In this document: piece after piece, positions 5,877 through 12,525 of the stretch
Layout of the letters: each line of letters begins with the position of its first letter
Position numbering within the stretch: position 1 is the first letter of the stretch
From: Oscillibacter sp.
GTDB lineage: Bacteria > Bacillota > Clostridia > Oscillospirales > Oscillospiraceae
Length of the DNA stretch: 15,465 bases
Assembly (NCBI GenBank): GCA_022796315.1
Contig: JAAWIL010000031.1
Location: forward strand, 1 to 15,465
Direction: 5' to 3'
Notes under the pieces: model-generated
The model's database searches: none
Seen by the model: the letters and a program-made list of their open reading frames with translations, nothing else
Told to the model about the DNA's origin: nothing
Position numbers and translations under genes: made by a program

Positions 5877-6477
5877 GCCCTGGAATCACCAGGGACATAT
5901 GACAGCACAGGTCGTCCAGGTCCCGGTCCACGGCGGCGGGCACCCGGAGCTTGGCGCCGCAGCGGTGGCAGATGAGATCCACGGCGGAACGCCGGACCTC
6001 CATGCCGTACTGTTCGGAGCCGCAGGCGCAGGTGATCCCGCCGGGCCGGGCGGCAATGTCCCGCAGCTCCGAGAGGACCTCATACATGATGATTTCGTTG
6101 ACAAAGGCCGCCGGGGCCTCCTCGCTCTGCCGCTTCTCCCGCTCCGCCAGGATGGCCAGCTCCCCCAGGTTCCGCTCCACCGTGCCCTCGGGGCCGATGA
6201 AGCAGGAGAACTGCCCGGTCCGGGCGCAGGCCAGGGCCGTGGCCCCCTCCAGCATCCGCTCCGGGGGACAGACGGCGGTGTGGGTCTCCCCGCACAGCCC
6301 GCAGGGGACGGTGAGATGGTAGCGCTCCCCGTCGAAGGTCACCCGCAGGGCGCTCCCGCCGCAGGCGCAGGCGGCCTCGGCGTTGGAGGCCTCCAGGGCA
6401 AAGACGGACCGCGCGGCCATGACGGGCTTGCCGCACTGGGGACAGAGATAACCGAACGTCCGCATTTCCTCACGCAT
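5863..6477 (-). CDS. Cysteine-rich zinc-ribbon protein of unknown function
   Basis: Not recognised as a named family. The 204-residue product has at least four Cys pairs: C12-P-Q-C15, C37-A-C39, C59-G-L-C62 and C170-H-R-C173, plus C150-A-C152 and C191-C192. The first three pairs make an N-terminal treble ribbon (1-75). A helical middle (100-145) with FVNEIIMYEVLSELRDIAA follows, then a second C-terminal ribbon (148-175). This looks like a soluble zinc protein binding nucleic acid or protein. ATG at 6477 was chosen for the GAGGT 8 bases before it; a TTG two codons upstream is possible. It lies 82 bases after the XRE gene and 50 before the metal exporter on the same strand, so a role in metal handling or sensing is conceivable but unproven. 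Confidence 0.8.
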   Translation of the reverse strand: MREEMRTFGYLCPQCGKPVMAARSVFALEASNAEAACACGGSALRVTFDGERYHLTVPCGLCGETHTAVCPPERMLEGATALACARTGQFSCFIGPEGTVERNLGELAILAEREKRQSEEAPAAFVNEIIMYEVLSELRDIAARPGGITCACGSEQYGMEVRRSAVDLICHRCGAKLRVPAAVDRDLDDLCCHMSLVIPGQPPV

Positions 6478-6558
6478 ATGCAAATACCTCGCTGAATATT
6501 CATGTCTTTGATCGTTTGTGTTGTTGGGGGTCCTTCCGTGATGCTGCCAAAGTGCGGC

Positions 6559-6774
6559 CTAATGCCGGGTTGGGTCCTCGGAGCGGCCCACCAGGTAGTC
6601 CAGGGACACGTCGAAATAGTCGGCAAGAGCGATGAGCTTTTGGAACGAAGGCTCACGCGCTCCATACTCGTATCTCTGATAACCCAGCATGGACATGGAA
6701 ACCCCTTCATAAACTTGTTTTTGCGTTAAATTTCTGGATTTTCTTAGTTCTACAAGCCGCTGTGAAAAGGACAT
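6559..6774 (-). CDS. Small XRE-family helix-turn-helix regulator
   Basis: A 71-residue DNA-binding protein consisting almost only of an XRE/Cro-like domain. FSQRLVELRKSRNLTQKQVYE is helix 1-2; the recognition part is around MLGYQRYEYGAREPS; the end is the family-typical LIALADYFDVSLDYLVGR. The ATG at 6774 follows GGAGG by 7 bases; the open frame extends 11 codons further but no signal supports that. Its promoter overlaps the recD2 stop codon and has paired direct repeats placed as an operator, so autorepression is likely. No effector domain is present; targets are unknown. Confidence 0.88.
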   Translation of the reverse strand: MSFSQRLVELRKSRNLTQKQVYEGVSMSMLGYQRYEYGAREPSFQKLIALADYFDVSLDYLVGRSEDPTRH

Positions 6775-6819
6775 CACACCACCTCCAAAAAGGGTTGAAA
6801 AAAGCATTGGAACTTCCGA

Positions 6820-6863
6820 ACGGTAGTGCTATTATATCACCAGAGCATTACCAGACGGTAGTG
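6820..6863 (-). promoter_or_regulatory. XRE gene promoter with twin operator-like repeats
   Basis: On the minus strand an extended -10, TGATATAAT, has its TATAAT at 6831-6836. ACGGTAGTG occurs twice on the plus strand, at 6820-6828 and 6855-6863, exactly 35 bases apart. One copy covers the expected transcription start and the other the -35 region. A GGAACTTCC palindrome sits just downstream at 6809-6817. The -10 covers the TAA stop of recD2 (6832-6834). Confidence 0.6.
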
Positions 6864-9063
6864 TTCCATCTGAGCTGTGGGCCAGCCGCCACCGCAGTCC
6901 GGAGTACCGCCGCTGGCGGCGGTCGTTGGCGGCCATGGTCCGGATGGCGGCGTCGTCGCCCACCACCACCAGCAGCTCCCGGGCGCGGGTCAGGGCGGTG
7001 TACAGCACGCCCCGCACCATCAGAGACGGCGCCGAGGGCAGGGCCGCCAGCACCACGCAGCGGTACTCGCTGCCCTGGGCCTTGTGGATGGTCTGGGCGT
7101 AGGCCAGGTCCACCTCGCTGAGCATCTCGGCGGTGTAGGCGGCCCGGCGGCCGTCGAAGTCCAGCTCCAGCCACTGGCCGGCGGGGTCAATCCGGACGAT
7201 CCGGCCCACGTCGCCGTTGAACATCCCGGTTCCCGCCTCGCCGGTATCCCTGGTCCAGAGGACGTCGTAGTCGTTCCTGGTCTGCATGATCCGGTCGCCC
7301 TCCCGGAAGAGCCGCTCTCCCCAGAGGAGCTCCCGCTTGTCCTCCGCCTGGGGGTTCAGGGCCTCCTGGAGGAGGCGGTTCAGGTTCACCGTGCCGGCGG
7401 GGCCCTTCCGGGTGGGCGTCAGCACCTGAATCTGGTGGGTGGGGATGTGCATGTTCTCCGGCAGCCGCTGGCGGCACAGCTCCACCACTGTGGACACCGC
7501 CCGCTGGGGGTCCCGGCGGCAGAGAAAGAAGAAATCCCCCTGGTCATTGGTGAGCCCCAGAGGCTGGCCCTGGTTCACCGCGTGGGCGTTGCGGATGATG
7601 GCGGACTGCTCCGCCTGGCGGAAGACCTCCCGCAGGAAGACCGTCTCAATCCGGCCGCTGCGGATCAGGTCGGAGAACACGTTCCCCGCCCCCACGGAGG
7701 GCAGCTGATCCGCGTCCCCCACCAGCACCAGCCGGGTCCCGGGCCGCAGGGCCCGCAGCAGGGCGGAGAAGAGAGTCAGGTCCACCATGCTCATCTCGTC
7801 CACAATCACCGCGTCCGCCTCCAGGGGCTCCTTCTCCGAGCGCTGGAAGGTCACCGCGCCGTCCTTCCAGGTCTGGCCCAGGAGGCGGTGAACGGTCTGG
7901 GCCTCCATGCCCGTCAGTTCACTCATGCGCTTGGCGGCCCGGCCGGTGGGAGCGGCCAGCACGATGTCCAGCCCCATTTTCCGGAACAGCGCCACAATGC
8001 CCCGCACCGTGGTGGTCTTGCCGGTGCCGGGGCCGCCGGTGAGGATCAGGACGCCCCGTTCCGCGGCGCTCCGCACGGCCTGGCGCTGCTGGGGGGCATA
8101 GGTGATGCCGGTCTCCTCCTCAATCTCCCGGAGGACCCGGTCCGCCTGGCGGATTTCGTCGGCCTCCGCTTGCAGCAGCAGGTTCAGGCGCTGGCAGGCG
8201 GACACCTCCGACGCCCACAGCCGCCGCAGGTAGCAGGCCTCCACCCCGGCGGCGGGCTCGCAGACCACCTCCCCCTGGGCCGTCAGGGCGTCCAGGGCCT
8301 CTTCGACCAGGGCCGGATCACAGTCCAGCAGCTGGCAGGTGGCGGCGATGAGCTTCTCCCGGGGGAGGAAGACGTGGCCGTTCTGCTCGTTGTGGCTCAG
8401 TTCAAAGGTCACCGCCGCCTGGAGCCGCTGGCTGCTGCCGGCGGCCACGCCCATGCTCATGGCGATCCCGTCGGTGACGGAGAAGGCCACGCCGCAGGCG
8501 TCCGTGGAGAGGAGGTAGGGGTTTTCCCGGATCATCTCCAGGGCGGCGTCGCCGTACAGCCGCCGCAGGAGCATGGCCAGCACCGGCGGCAGCTGGTAGC
8601 GGGCCAGGAACTCCATCAGCCGCCGCAGGCCCATGTGCTGGCGGAATCCCAGGGCGATCTCCTGGGCCTTCTTGGCGGTGATGCCCTTCAGAAGGCTCAG
8701 CCGCTCCGGCTCCCGCTCCAGGATCTCCAGGGTCTCGGGGCCGAAGCGGTCCACGATCCGCCGGGCGGTGGCGGGGCCCACGCCCTTGCAGATGCCGGAG
8801 GAGAGGTAGCTGAAGATCTCCTCCTCGTCCTCCGGCAGGGACCGCTCCAGCTCCACGGCCCGGAGCTGCTGGCCGTGCTGGGGGTGGGTCTCCCACACGC
8901 CGCTGACCGCCAGGTGTTCCCCCGGCGCGGCGCAGGGGATACATCCCACCACGGTGATGACCTCGCCCTCCAGGGTCAGGAGGCGGAGGATCGTATAGCC
9001 GTTCTCGGCGTTTTGGAAGATGACACTATGTACGGTGCCCTCCCAGGCGGACAGCTCTTCCAT
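6832..9063 (-). CDS. recD2: ATP-dependent 5'-3' DNA helicase RecD2
   Basis: A superfamily 1B helicase unwinding DNA 5' to 3', active in repair and replication-fork upkeep in bacteria without RecBC. The 743-residue protein has the long N-terminal extension of the RecD2 subfamily: an OB-like segment (about 1-75), helix-hairpin-helix stretches (about 85-140, including GICKGVGPATARRIVDRFG) and a linker. The motor follows: Walker A GGPGTGKT at 343-350, Walker B VDEMSMVD at 421-428, motif III GDADQLPS at 449-456, motif V YAQTIHKAQGSE at 655-666, and motif VI YTALTRAR at 688-695. All key residues are present and length is normal. The ATG has GAGG 6 bases upstream. It starts 25 bases after the small membrane protein gene and is probably cotranscribed with it. 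Confidence 0.97.
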   Translation of the reverse strand: MEELSAWEGTVHSVIFQNAENGYTILRLLTLEGEVITVVGCIPCAAPGEHLAVSGVWETHPQHGQQLRAVELERSLPEDEEEIFSYLSSGICKGVGPATARRIVDRFGPETLEILEREPERLSLLKGITAKKAQEIALGFRQHMGLRRLMEFLARYQLPPVLAMLLRRLYGDAALEMIRENPYLLSTDACGVAFSVTDGIAMSMGVAAGSSQRLQAAVTFELSHNEQNGHVFLPREKLIAATCQLLDCDPALVEEALDALTAQGEVVCEPAAGVEACYLRRLWASEVSACQRLNLLLQAEADEIRQADRVLREIEEETGITYAPQQRQAVRSAAERGVLILTGGPGTGKTTTVRGIVALFRKMGLDIVLAAPTGRAAKRMSELTGMEAQTVHRLLGQTWKDGAVTFQRSEKEPLEADAVIVDEMSMVDLTLFSALLRALRPGTRLVLVGDADQLPSVGAGNVFSDLIRSGRIETVFLREVFRQAEQSAIIRNAHAVNQGQPLGLTNDQGDFFFLCRRDPQRAVSTVVELCRQRLPENMHIPTHQIQVLTPTRKGPAGTVNLNRLLQEALNPQAEDKRELLWGERLFREGDRIMQTRNDYDVLWTRDTGEAGTGMFNGDVGRIVRIDPAGQWLELDFDGRRAAYTAEMLSEVDLAYAQTIHKAQGSEYRCVVLAALPSAPSLMVRGVLYTALTRARELLVVVGDDAAIRTMAANDRRQRRYSGLRWRLAHSSDGTLPSGNALVI

Positions 9064-9088
9064 GGTGTGCCTCGCTTCTTTCGTGTGT

Positions 9089-9409
9089 TCAGGTCAGGGA
9101 GAAGTCCTTGCTTTGGACCAGCTCCGCGTGCTGTTCCCGGTCCGCCAGGTACTGTGCCAGGACCCGGGCGTCTTGGGTGAGGCCGCAGTCGGCCAGGATG
9201 AGTTTGGACCCCGGCAGCTGGCCCTGGACCCGCCGCAGCTCCCGGACGTCGGCCTCCATGGCCAGGGCCTCGCCCCGGAGGGGGAGGATCAGGAGGAGGT
9301 CCGGAATCACCGGACGGGCGGAGCGGAGGAGCCCTCCCACCAGGAGCCAGACCACCGTGGTGAGTCCTACGGCGGAGAGGAATGCGATGCAGGCGTCTTG
9401 AAGTAGCAT
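9089..9409 (-). CDS. Small membrane-anchored protein of unknown function
   Basis: A 106-residue protein with one N-terminal transmembrane helix (about 8-29, ending VVWLLVGGLL), a short basic turn, and a cytosolic ~75-residue part with alternating strands and helices (PDLLLILPLRGEALAMEAD, then GSKLILADCGLTQDARVLAQYLA). The LILADCG stretch resembles a Rossmann-like strand-loop, but no family is recognised. The ATG at 9409 follows AGGTG by 6 bases. The frame stays open 67 codons upstream, but that part translates the palindromic repeats and should not be included. Its place 25 bases upstream of recD2 suggests co-expression, not necessarily a shared function. Confidence 0.8.
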   Translation of the reverse strand: MLLQDACIAFLSAVGLTTVVWLLVGGLLRSARPVIPDLLLILPLRGEALAMEADVRELRRVQGQLPGSKLILADCGLTQDARVLAQYLADREQHAELVQSKDFSLT

Positions 9410-9451
9410 GATTATCACCTCAAAACAGCCTATGCAGGGGGGCTTGGGTTT

Positions 9452-9603
9452 GTCAGTCTTCCGACTGACGGAGGGGGCAGCTATGAAGATAGCTGGTGCT
9501 TTGCACCCCCCATTTTCTTTTTGGTCTTGCCAAAAAGAAAACGGGCCGTGCACGGTCCAAAAGAAAAAACGCTTGGGCGAGAACTTGGCCGTGCGGCCAA
9601 GTT
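9452..9603. repeat. Chain of six consecutive hairpins
   Basis: In order: GTCAGTC/GACTGAC with TTCC loop (9452-9469); AGCTAT/ATAGCT (9479-9494); GGTGC/GCACC (9495-9507); a 12-bp perfect stem TTTTCTTTTTGG/CCAAAAAGAAAA with TCTTG loop (9513-9541); the near-palindrome GGGCCGTGCACGGTCC (9543-9558); and AACTTGGCC/GGCCAAGTT with GTGC loop (9582-9603). No reading frame is supported. It could be a non-autonomous mobile palindromic element or a structured transcript leader of the gene ending at 9089. Confidence 0.65.
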
Positions 9604-9805
9604 TCGCCATGTGCGGGAGTTGTCCCCGCCCGGTTTGGGTGCAGACTTGCCAGCCCCTGCCGGCGCGCGCCGGACCGGGTTCCTTGTAGGAGTTTTTCCC
9701 CGCGTGAAGAGACTGCCGACAGAGGCTGTTGGGAGGTCAACGGACGGTCCCTGCTTCTCTTTCCGCGCTTCCGCGCTGGCTGGGCGCTCCCGGAACCTCC
9801 GGTCT

Positions 9806-10459
9806 TCCATGGACCGCGCCCCGTAGGGCCCGGACCCCTGGCCGGGCCATCCCTCCGCGGCCTCCAGGCTCCCCTAAGGGGGGCTGTAGGGGCGGCTATC
9901 AGCCGCCCGTCTTCCCACGACATCCGGATCTCCCATAGGACGGGCGATTGGTAATCGCCCCTACCGGGCGGAGAGGGCTTCCCCCCGCAACCACCAACCC
10001 TCCGTGAACCGCACCCCATAGGGCCCGGACCCCTGGCCGGGCCATTCCCCCCGCAGCCTCCAGGCTCCCCTAAGGGGGGGGCTGTAGGGGCGGCTATCAG
10101 CCGCCCGTCTTCCCACGACATCCGGATCTCCCATAGGACGGGCGATTGGTAATCGCCCCTACCAGGCGGAGAGGGCTTCCCCCCGCAACCACCAACCCTC
10201 CGTGAACCGCACCCCGTAGGGCCCGGACCCCTGGCCGGGCCATTCCCCCCGCAGCCTCCAGGCTTCCCCTGAGGGGGGCTGTAGGGGCGGCTATCAGCCG
10301 CCCGTCTTCCCACGACATCCGGATTTCCCATAGGACGGGCGATTGGTAATCGCCCCTACCGGGCGGAGAGGGCTTCCCCCCGCAACCACCAACCCTCCGT
10401 GGACCGCACCCCGTAGGGCCCGGACCCCTGGCCGGGCCATCCCTCCGCAGCCTCCAGCC
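9806..10459. repeat. Tandem array of a ~196-bp unit, about 3.3 copies
   Basis: The landmark TAGGGCCCGGACCCCTGG starts at 9824, 10019, 10217 and 10414, giving periods of 195, 198 and 197 bases. Each full unit holds three palindromes: GGCCCGG...CCGGGCC, GGGCGGCT...AGCCGCCC, and GGGCGATT GGT AATCGCCC. Spacers between them are also conserved (CCACGACATCCGGAT and CCGCAACCACCAACCCTCCG). Units differ by only a few substitutions and one-base indels. The last copy is cut off 12 bases before the end of the second XRE gene. Confidence 0.9.
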
Positions 10460-10471
10460 GCGAAATTCCTC

Positions 10472-10684
10472 CTACCGCTCCTCCGTCCGCCCAATCAGGT
10501 AATCTACGGAGACGCCGAAATGGTCCGCCAGCTTCCAGGCAATCTCAAGGCCGGGCAGGTTTACATTACCTTCCAACTTCTGGTAATACTGTTCCACGAT
10601 CCCCACAGCAGTAGCAACTTGCACCTGGGTTTCGGATGTTTCCTTCCGCAGTTCTTTCAATCTCTTACTAACTATAATTTCCAT
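10472..10684 (-). CDS. Small XRE-family helix-turn-helix regulator
   Basis: A 70-residue single-domain DNA-binding protein: VSKRLKELRKETSETQVQVA gives the first two helices, VGIVEQYYQKLEGNVNLPG the recognition region, and LADHFGVSVDYLIGRTEE the family-typical end. It resembles the regulator at 6559-6774 in layout and C-terminus but is clearly not a recent copy. The ATG at 10684 follows AAGAGG by 5 bases. It is divergent from a 72-residue plus-strand gene, and the two promoters overlap around an AAAC-GATT-GTTT near-palindrome. It probably represses itself and its neighbour. Confidence 0.87.
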   Translation of the reverse strand: MEIIVSKRLKELRKETSETQVQVATAVGIVEQYYQKLEGNVNLPGLEIAWKLADHFGVSVDYLIGRTEER

Positions 10685-10693
10685 AAATACCTC

Positions 10694-10722
10694 TTGACAC
10701 AAACGATTGTTTATGCTACGAT
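10694..10722 (+). promoter_or_regulatory. Strong sigma-A-type promoter of the 72-residue protein
   Basis: Perfect TTGACA (10694-10699), 17-base spacer, TGC extension and TACGAT -10 (10717-10722). The start point would be near 10729, about 40 bases before the ATG. The -35 box overlaps the ribosome binding site of the divergent XRE gene. AAACGATTGTTT (10701-10712), an imperfect inverted repeat inside the spacer, is a candidate operator. Confidence 0.75.
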
Positions 10723-10738
10723 CATGATACACCAACAA
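10710..10738 (-). promoter_or_regulatory. Possible divergent promoter of the XRE gene
   Basis: On the minus strand TTGTTG (10733-10738), 17 bases, CATAAA (10710-10715). Both boxes are weak, but the spacing is exact and the site faces the XRE gene. It overlaps the plus-strand promoter, so the two would compete. Confidence 0.35.
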
Positions 10739-10768
10739 AGTGATGTGTTCAAGAAAGGAGACGCTGCC

Positions 10769-10987
10769 ATGTCCGACTTCATGAAATGGCTCTACGCCCA
10801 CTATATCAGGCCGGAGCTGGAGGCCGCGCCGCAGGGGGAGTATAGGGCCTATCTCTCCGCTGTATGGATGCAGACGATGTCCCGGGAGCAGGAGGACTAC
10901 GAAAAAGCCGCGGAGTTCATCGCCCTCCACGCCTTCCTCCTGGGCGTCCGCACCGGCAGGGGCCTGTCGGACTCCCTCCGGGCTTAA
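10769..10987 (+). CDS. Small helical protein of unknown function
   Basis: A 72-residue soluble, mostly alpha-helical protein (MKWLYAHYIRPELEAAP, then YRAYLSAVWMQTMSREQEDYEKAAEFIALHAFLLGVRTG). No family is recognised and no membrane segment is seen. The ATG follows AAAGGAG by 8 bases and lies under a near-consensus promoter, so it is surely expressed unless repressed. It is divergent from an XRE regulator, as in small phage-derived or toxin-antitoxin-like modules, but nothing in the protein proves either. Its TAA stop overlaps that of the convergent ybeY: the four bases TTAA at 10984-10987 supply both. Confidence 0.8.
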   Translation: MSDFMKWLYAHYIRPELEAAPQGEYRAYLSAVWMQTMSREQEDYEKAAEFIALHAFLLGVRTGRGLSDSLRA

Positions 10988-11472
10988 CGGGTGATCCCCA
11001 GCTCCGTCAGGATGGCCTCCTCCCGCTCCCGCATCTGCGCCTTCATCGGGCCCTCGTCCATATGGTCATACCCCAGCAGGTGGAGCACCGAGTGGACCGT
11101 CAGATAGGCCAGCTCCCGGCGGTTGGAGTGGCCGTACTCCTTGGCCTGGGCCGCCGCGTGCTCCAAGGAGAGCACCATGTCCCCCAGGGGCACCAGCCCG
11201 GTGCCGGGGTCCGCATCCTCCGGCCCCGGCAGCTCCCCCGGCCGGAGAGCAAAGGCGGGGAAGCTCAGCACGTCTGTGGCGCGGTCCACCCGCCGCGTCT
11301 CCCGGTTCAGGGCGTGGATCTCCGTGTCATTGGTGACGAGGACGTTCACTTCACAGGGGAAGTCCACCCCCTGGGCGGCCAGGGCCGTGCGGATGACCTT
11401 GCGGAGGAAGGCCCTTTGGCTGTCGCCGACGCCGGGGACGCTGGCGGTGACGGGAATGTAGTGGCGCTTCAT
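10984..11472 (-). CDS. ybeY: Endoribonuclease YbeY (rRNA maturation factor)
   Basis: A zinc-dependent single-strand endoribonuclease involved in 16S rRNA 3'-end processing and ribosome quality control; cytosolic. The 162-residue length is typical. The catalytic zinc motif is complete as H127-S-V-L-H131-L-L-G-Y-D-H137, with the conserved TDVLSFP at 66-72. The ATG overlaps the phoH stop by four bases (ATGA), and GGAGG lies 9 bases upstream inside phoH, so the two are translationally coupled. In Bacillus yqfF (pgpH) lies between phoH and ybeY, and dgkA and cdd follow ybeY; here none of these is adjacent. Confidence 0.97.
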   Translation of the reverse strand: MKRHYIPVTASVPGVGDSQRAFLRKVIRTALAAQGVDFPCEVNVLVTNDTEIHALNRETRRVDRATDVLSFPAFALRPGELPGPEDADPGTGLVPLGDMVLSLEHAAAQAKEYGHSNRRELAYLTVHSVLHLLGYDHMDEGPMKAQMREREEAILTELGITR

Positions 11473-12449
11473 CTCCGTTTCCCTCCGTCCTTCCGGTCCC
11501 TGCGGGTCTCGTAGTTCTCGTAGGCCTCCACGATCCGCTGGACCATCACGTGGCGCACCACGTCGGCGTTGGTCAGCTGGCAGATGCCGATGCCCTCCAC
11601 GTTTTTCAGGACCCGCATGGCCTCCTTCAGGCCGGAGGACTTGTCCGCCGGCAGGTCGATCTGGGTCACGTCGCCGGTGATGACGATCTTGGACCCAAAG
11701 CCCAGGCGGGTCAGGAACATTTTCATCTGCTCCCGGCTGGTGTTCTGGGCCTCGTCCAGGATGATGAAGCTGTCGTCCAGGGTCCGGCCCCGCATATAGG
11801 CCAGGGGGGCCACCTCGATGTTGCCCCGTTCCAGGTATTTTTGGTACGTCTCCGCCCCCAGCATGTCAAAGAGGGCGTCGTACAGGGGGCGCAGGTAGGG
11901 GTCCACCTTGCTCTGCAGGTCGCCGGGGAGGAAGCCCAGGCGCTCTCCGGCCTCCACGGCGGGGCGGGTGAGGATGATGCGGTTCACCTGCTTGTCCCGG
12001 AAGGCCTGGACGGCGGCAGCTACGGCCAGGTAGGTCTTGCCGGTGCCGGCGGGGCCCACGCCGATGGTGACGGTGTTGGAGAGCACGGACTGGATATACT
12101 CCTTCTGCCCGATGGTCTTGGGCTTGACGGGCCGGCCCTTGGCGGAGATGCACAGCACATCTCCCGCCAGCTCGGCGATCTGCTGCTCCTTCCCGGCCCG
12201 GACCAGGCTCACCACATAGCGCACATTCTGCTCCCCGATGGTCTCCCCCCGGGAGGAGAGGGTCAGCAGGGCCTGGATGGCCTTGCAGACCAGCATGGTG
12301 TCCTCCGGCTCCCCGGAGACCCGCAGTTCCCCCTCCCGGTTCACCACCGTCACGGAGAACTCCTGCTCCAGAAGGCGGATGTTCTCGTCGAAGGACCCGA
12401 AGATGTTCACGGCCTGTTCCAGCCGCTCGATGCTGATTCTCTGCTCCAA
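11469..12449 (-). CDS. phoH: PhoH-like ATPase
   Basis: A P-loop ATPase of the PhoH family, cytosolic, with a proposed role in RNA metabolism alongside YbeY; the exact reaction is not settled. From the TTG start the protein is 326 residues. It has the Bacillus-type N-terminal RNA-binding-like domain (about 1-95), then Walker A GPAGTGKT (132-139), LTRPAVEAGERLGFLPGD (about 160-177), Walker B IILDEAQN (229-236) and TGDVTQIDLP (258-267). The TTG at 12449 is preferred because AGGAG (12458-12462) stands 8 bases before it. The GTG at 12458, three codons upstream, uses the last G of that site as its own first base, so it is less likely. It is 76 bases after yqfD and overlaps ybeY by four bases. Confidence 0.95.
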   Translation of the reverse strand: MEQRISIERLEQAVNIFGSFDENIRLLEQEFSVTVVNREGELRVSGEPEDTMLVCKAIQALLTLSSRGETIGEQNVRYVVSLVRAGKEQQIAELAGDVLCISAKGRPVKPKTIGQKEYIQSVLSNTVTIGVGPAGTGKTYLAVAAAVQAFRDKQVNRIILTRPAVEAGERLGFLPGDLQSKVDPYLRPLYDALFDMLGAETYQKYLERGNIEVAPLAYMRGRTLDDSFIILDEAQNTSREQMKMFLTRLGFGSKIVITGDVTQIDLPADKSSGLKEAMRVLKNVEGIGICQLTNADVVRHVMVQRIVEAYENYETRRDRKDGGKRR

Positions 12450-12457
12450 ATACGTCA

Positions 12458-12462
12458 CTCCT
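12458..12462 (-). promoter_or_regulatory. Ribosome binding site deciding the phoH start
   Basis: AGGAG on the minus strand with an 8-base gap to TTG at 12449. The alternative GTG begins at 12458, on the last base of this site. Two GC-rich hairpins lie just upstream (CCGGG/CCCGG at 12470-12485 and one around 12500-12520) and could modulate phoH expression. Confidence 0.55.
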
Positions 12463-12525
12463 AAGTTCGCCGGGCCTGTGCCCGGTTCTTTTGTGTTGTC
12501 CGGCCGGTTCCCGGCCCGGCGGGGA

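Larger units (their letters stand above)
9410..10471. other. Gene-free, repeat-filled kilobase
   Basis: No credible gene was found between the membrane protein and the second XRE gene. The stretch holds a chain of six hairpins (9452-9603), a GC-rich bridge with a perfect 14-base palindrome CCGGCGCGCGCCGG (9660-9673), and a tandem array with a ~196-bp unit (9806-10459). The long minus-strand frame across the array reads the same Pro/Gly/Arg-rich peptide once per repeat unit, which marks it as an artefact. Confidence 0.75.

Noticed and set aside
6877..9180. Plus-strand open frame of 767 codons opposite recD2
   Set aside because: An antisense frame kept open by high third-position GC; its sequence is His/Gly/Gln-rich low-complexity and recD2 on the other strand is intact and convincing.
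9410..9610. 67-codon upstream extension of the small membrane protein
   Set aside because: The extension lies wholly in palindromic repeats, whereas the ATG at 9409 has a good ribosome binding site and starts directly before the membrane helix.
9481..9810. Minus-strand 109-codon open frame over the hairpin chain
   Set aside because: It translates the hairpin repeat; such peptides are often annotated in related genomes only because the repeat is common.
9453..10331. Long minus-strand open frame of 292 codons over the tandem array
   Set aside because: Its translation repeats the same Pro/Gly/Arg-rich peptide once per ~196-bp unit and lacks a ribosome binding site; it is repeat DNA read through.
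9806..10459. CRISPR array
   Set aside because: Units are ~196 bp and repeat over their full length; there are no short repeats with unique spacers and no cas genes.
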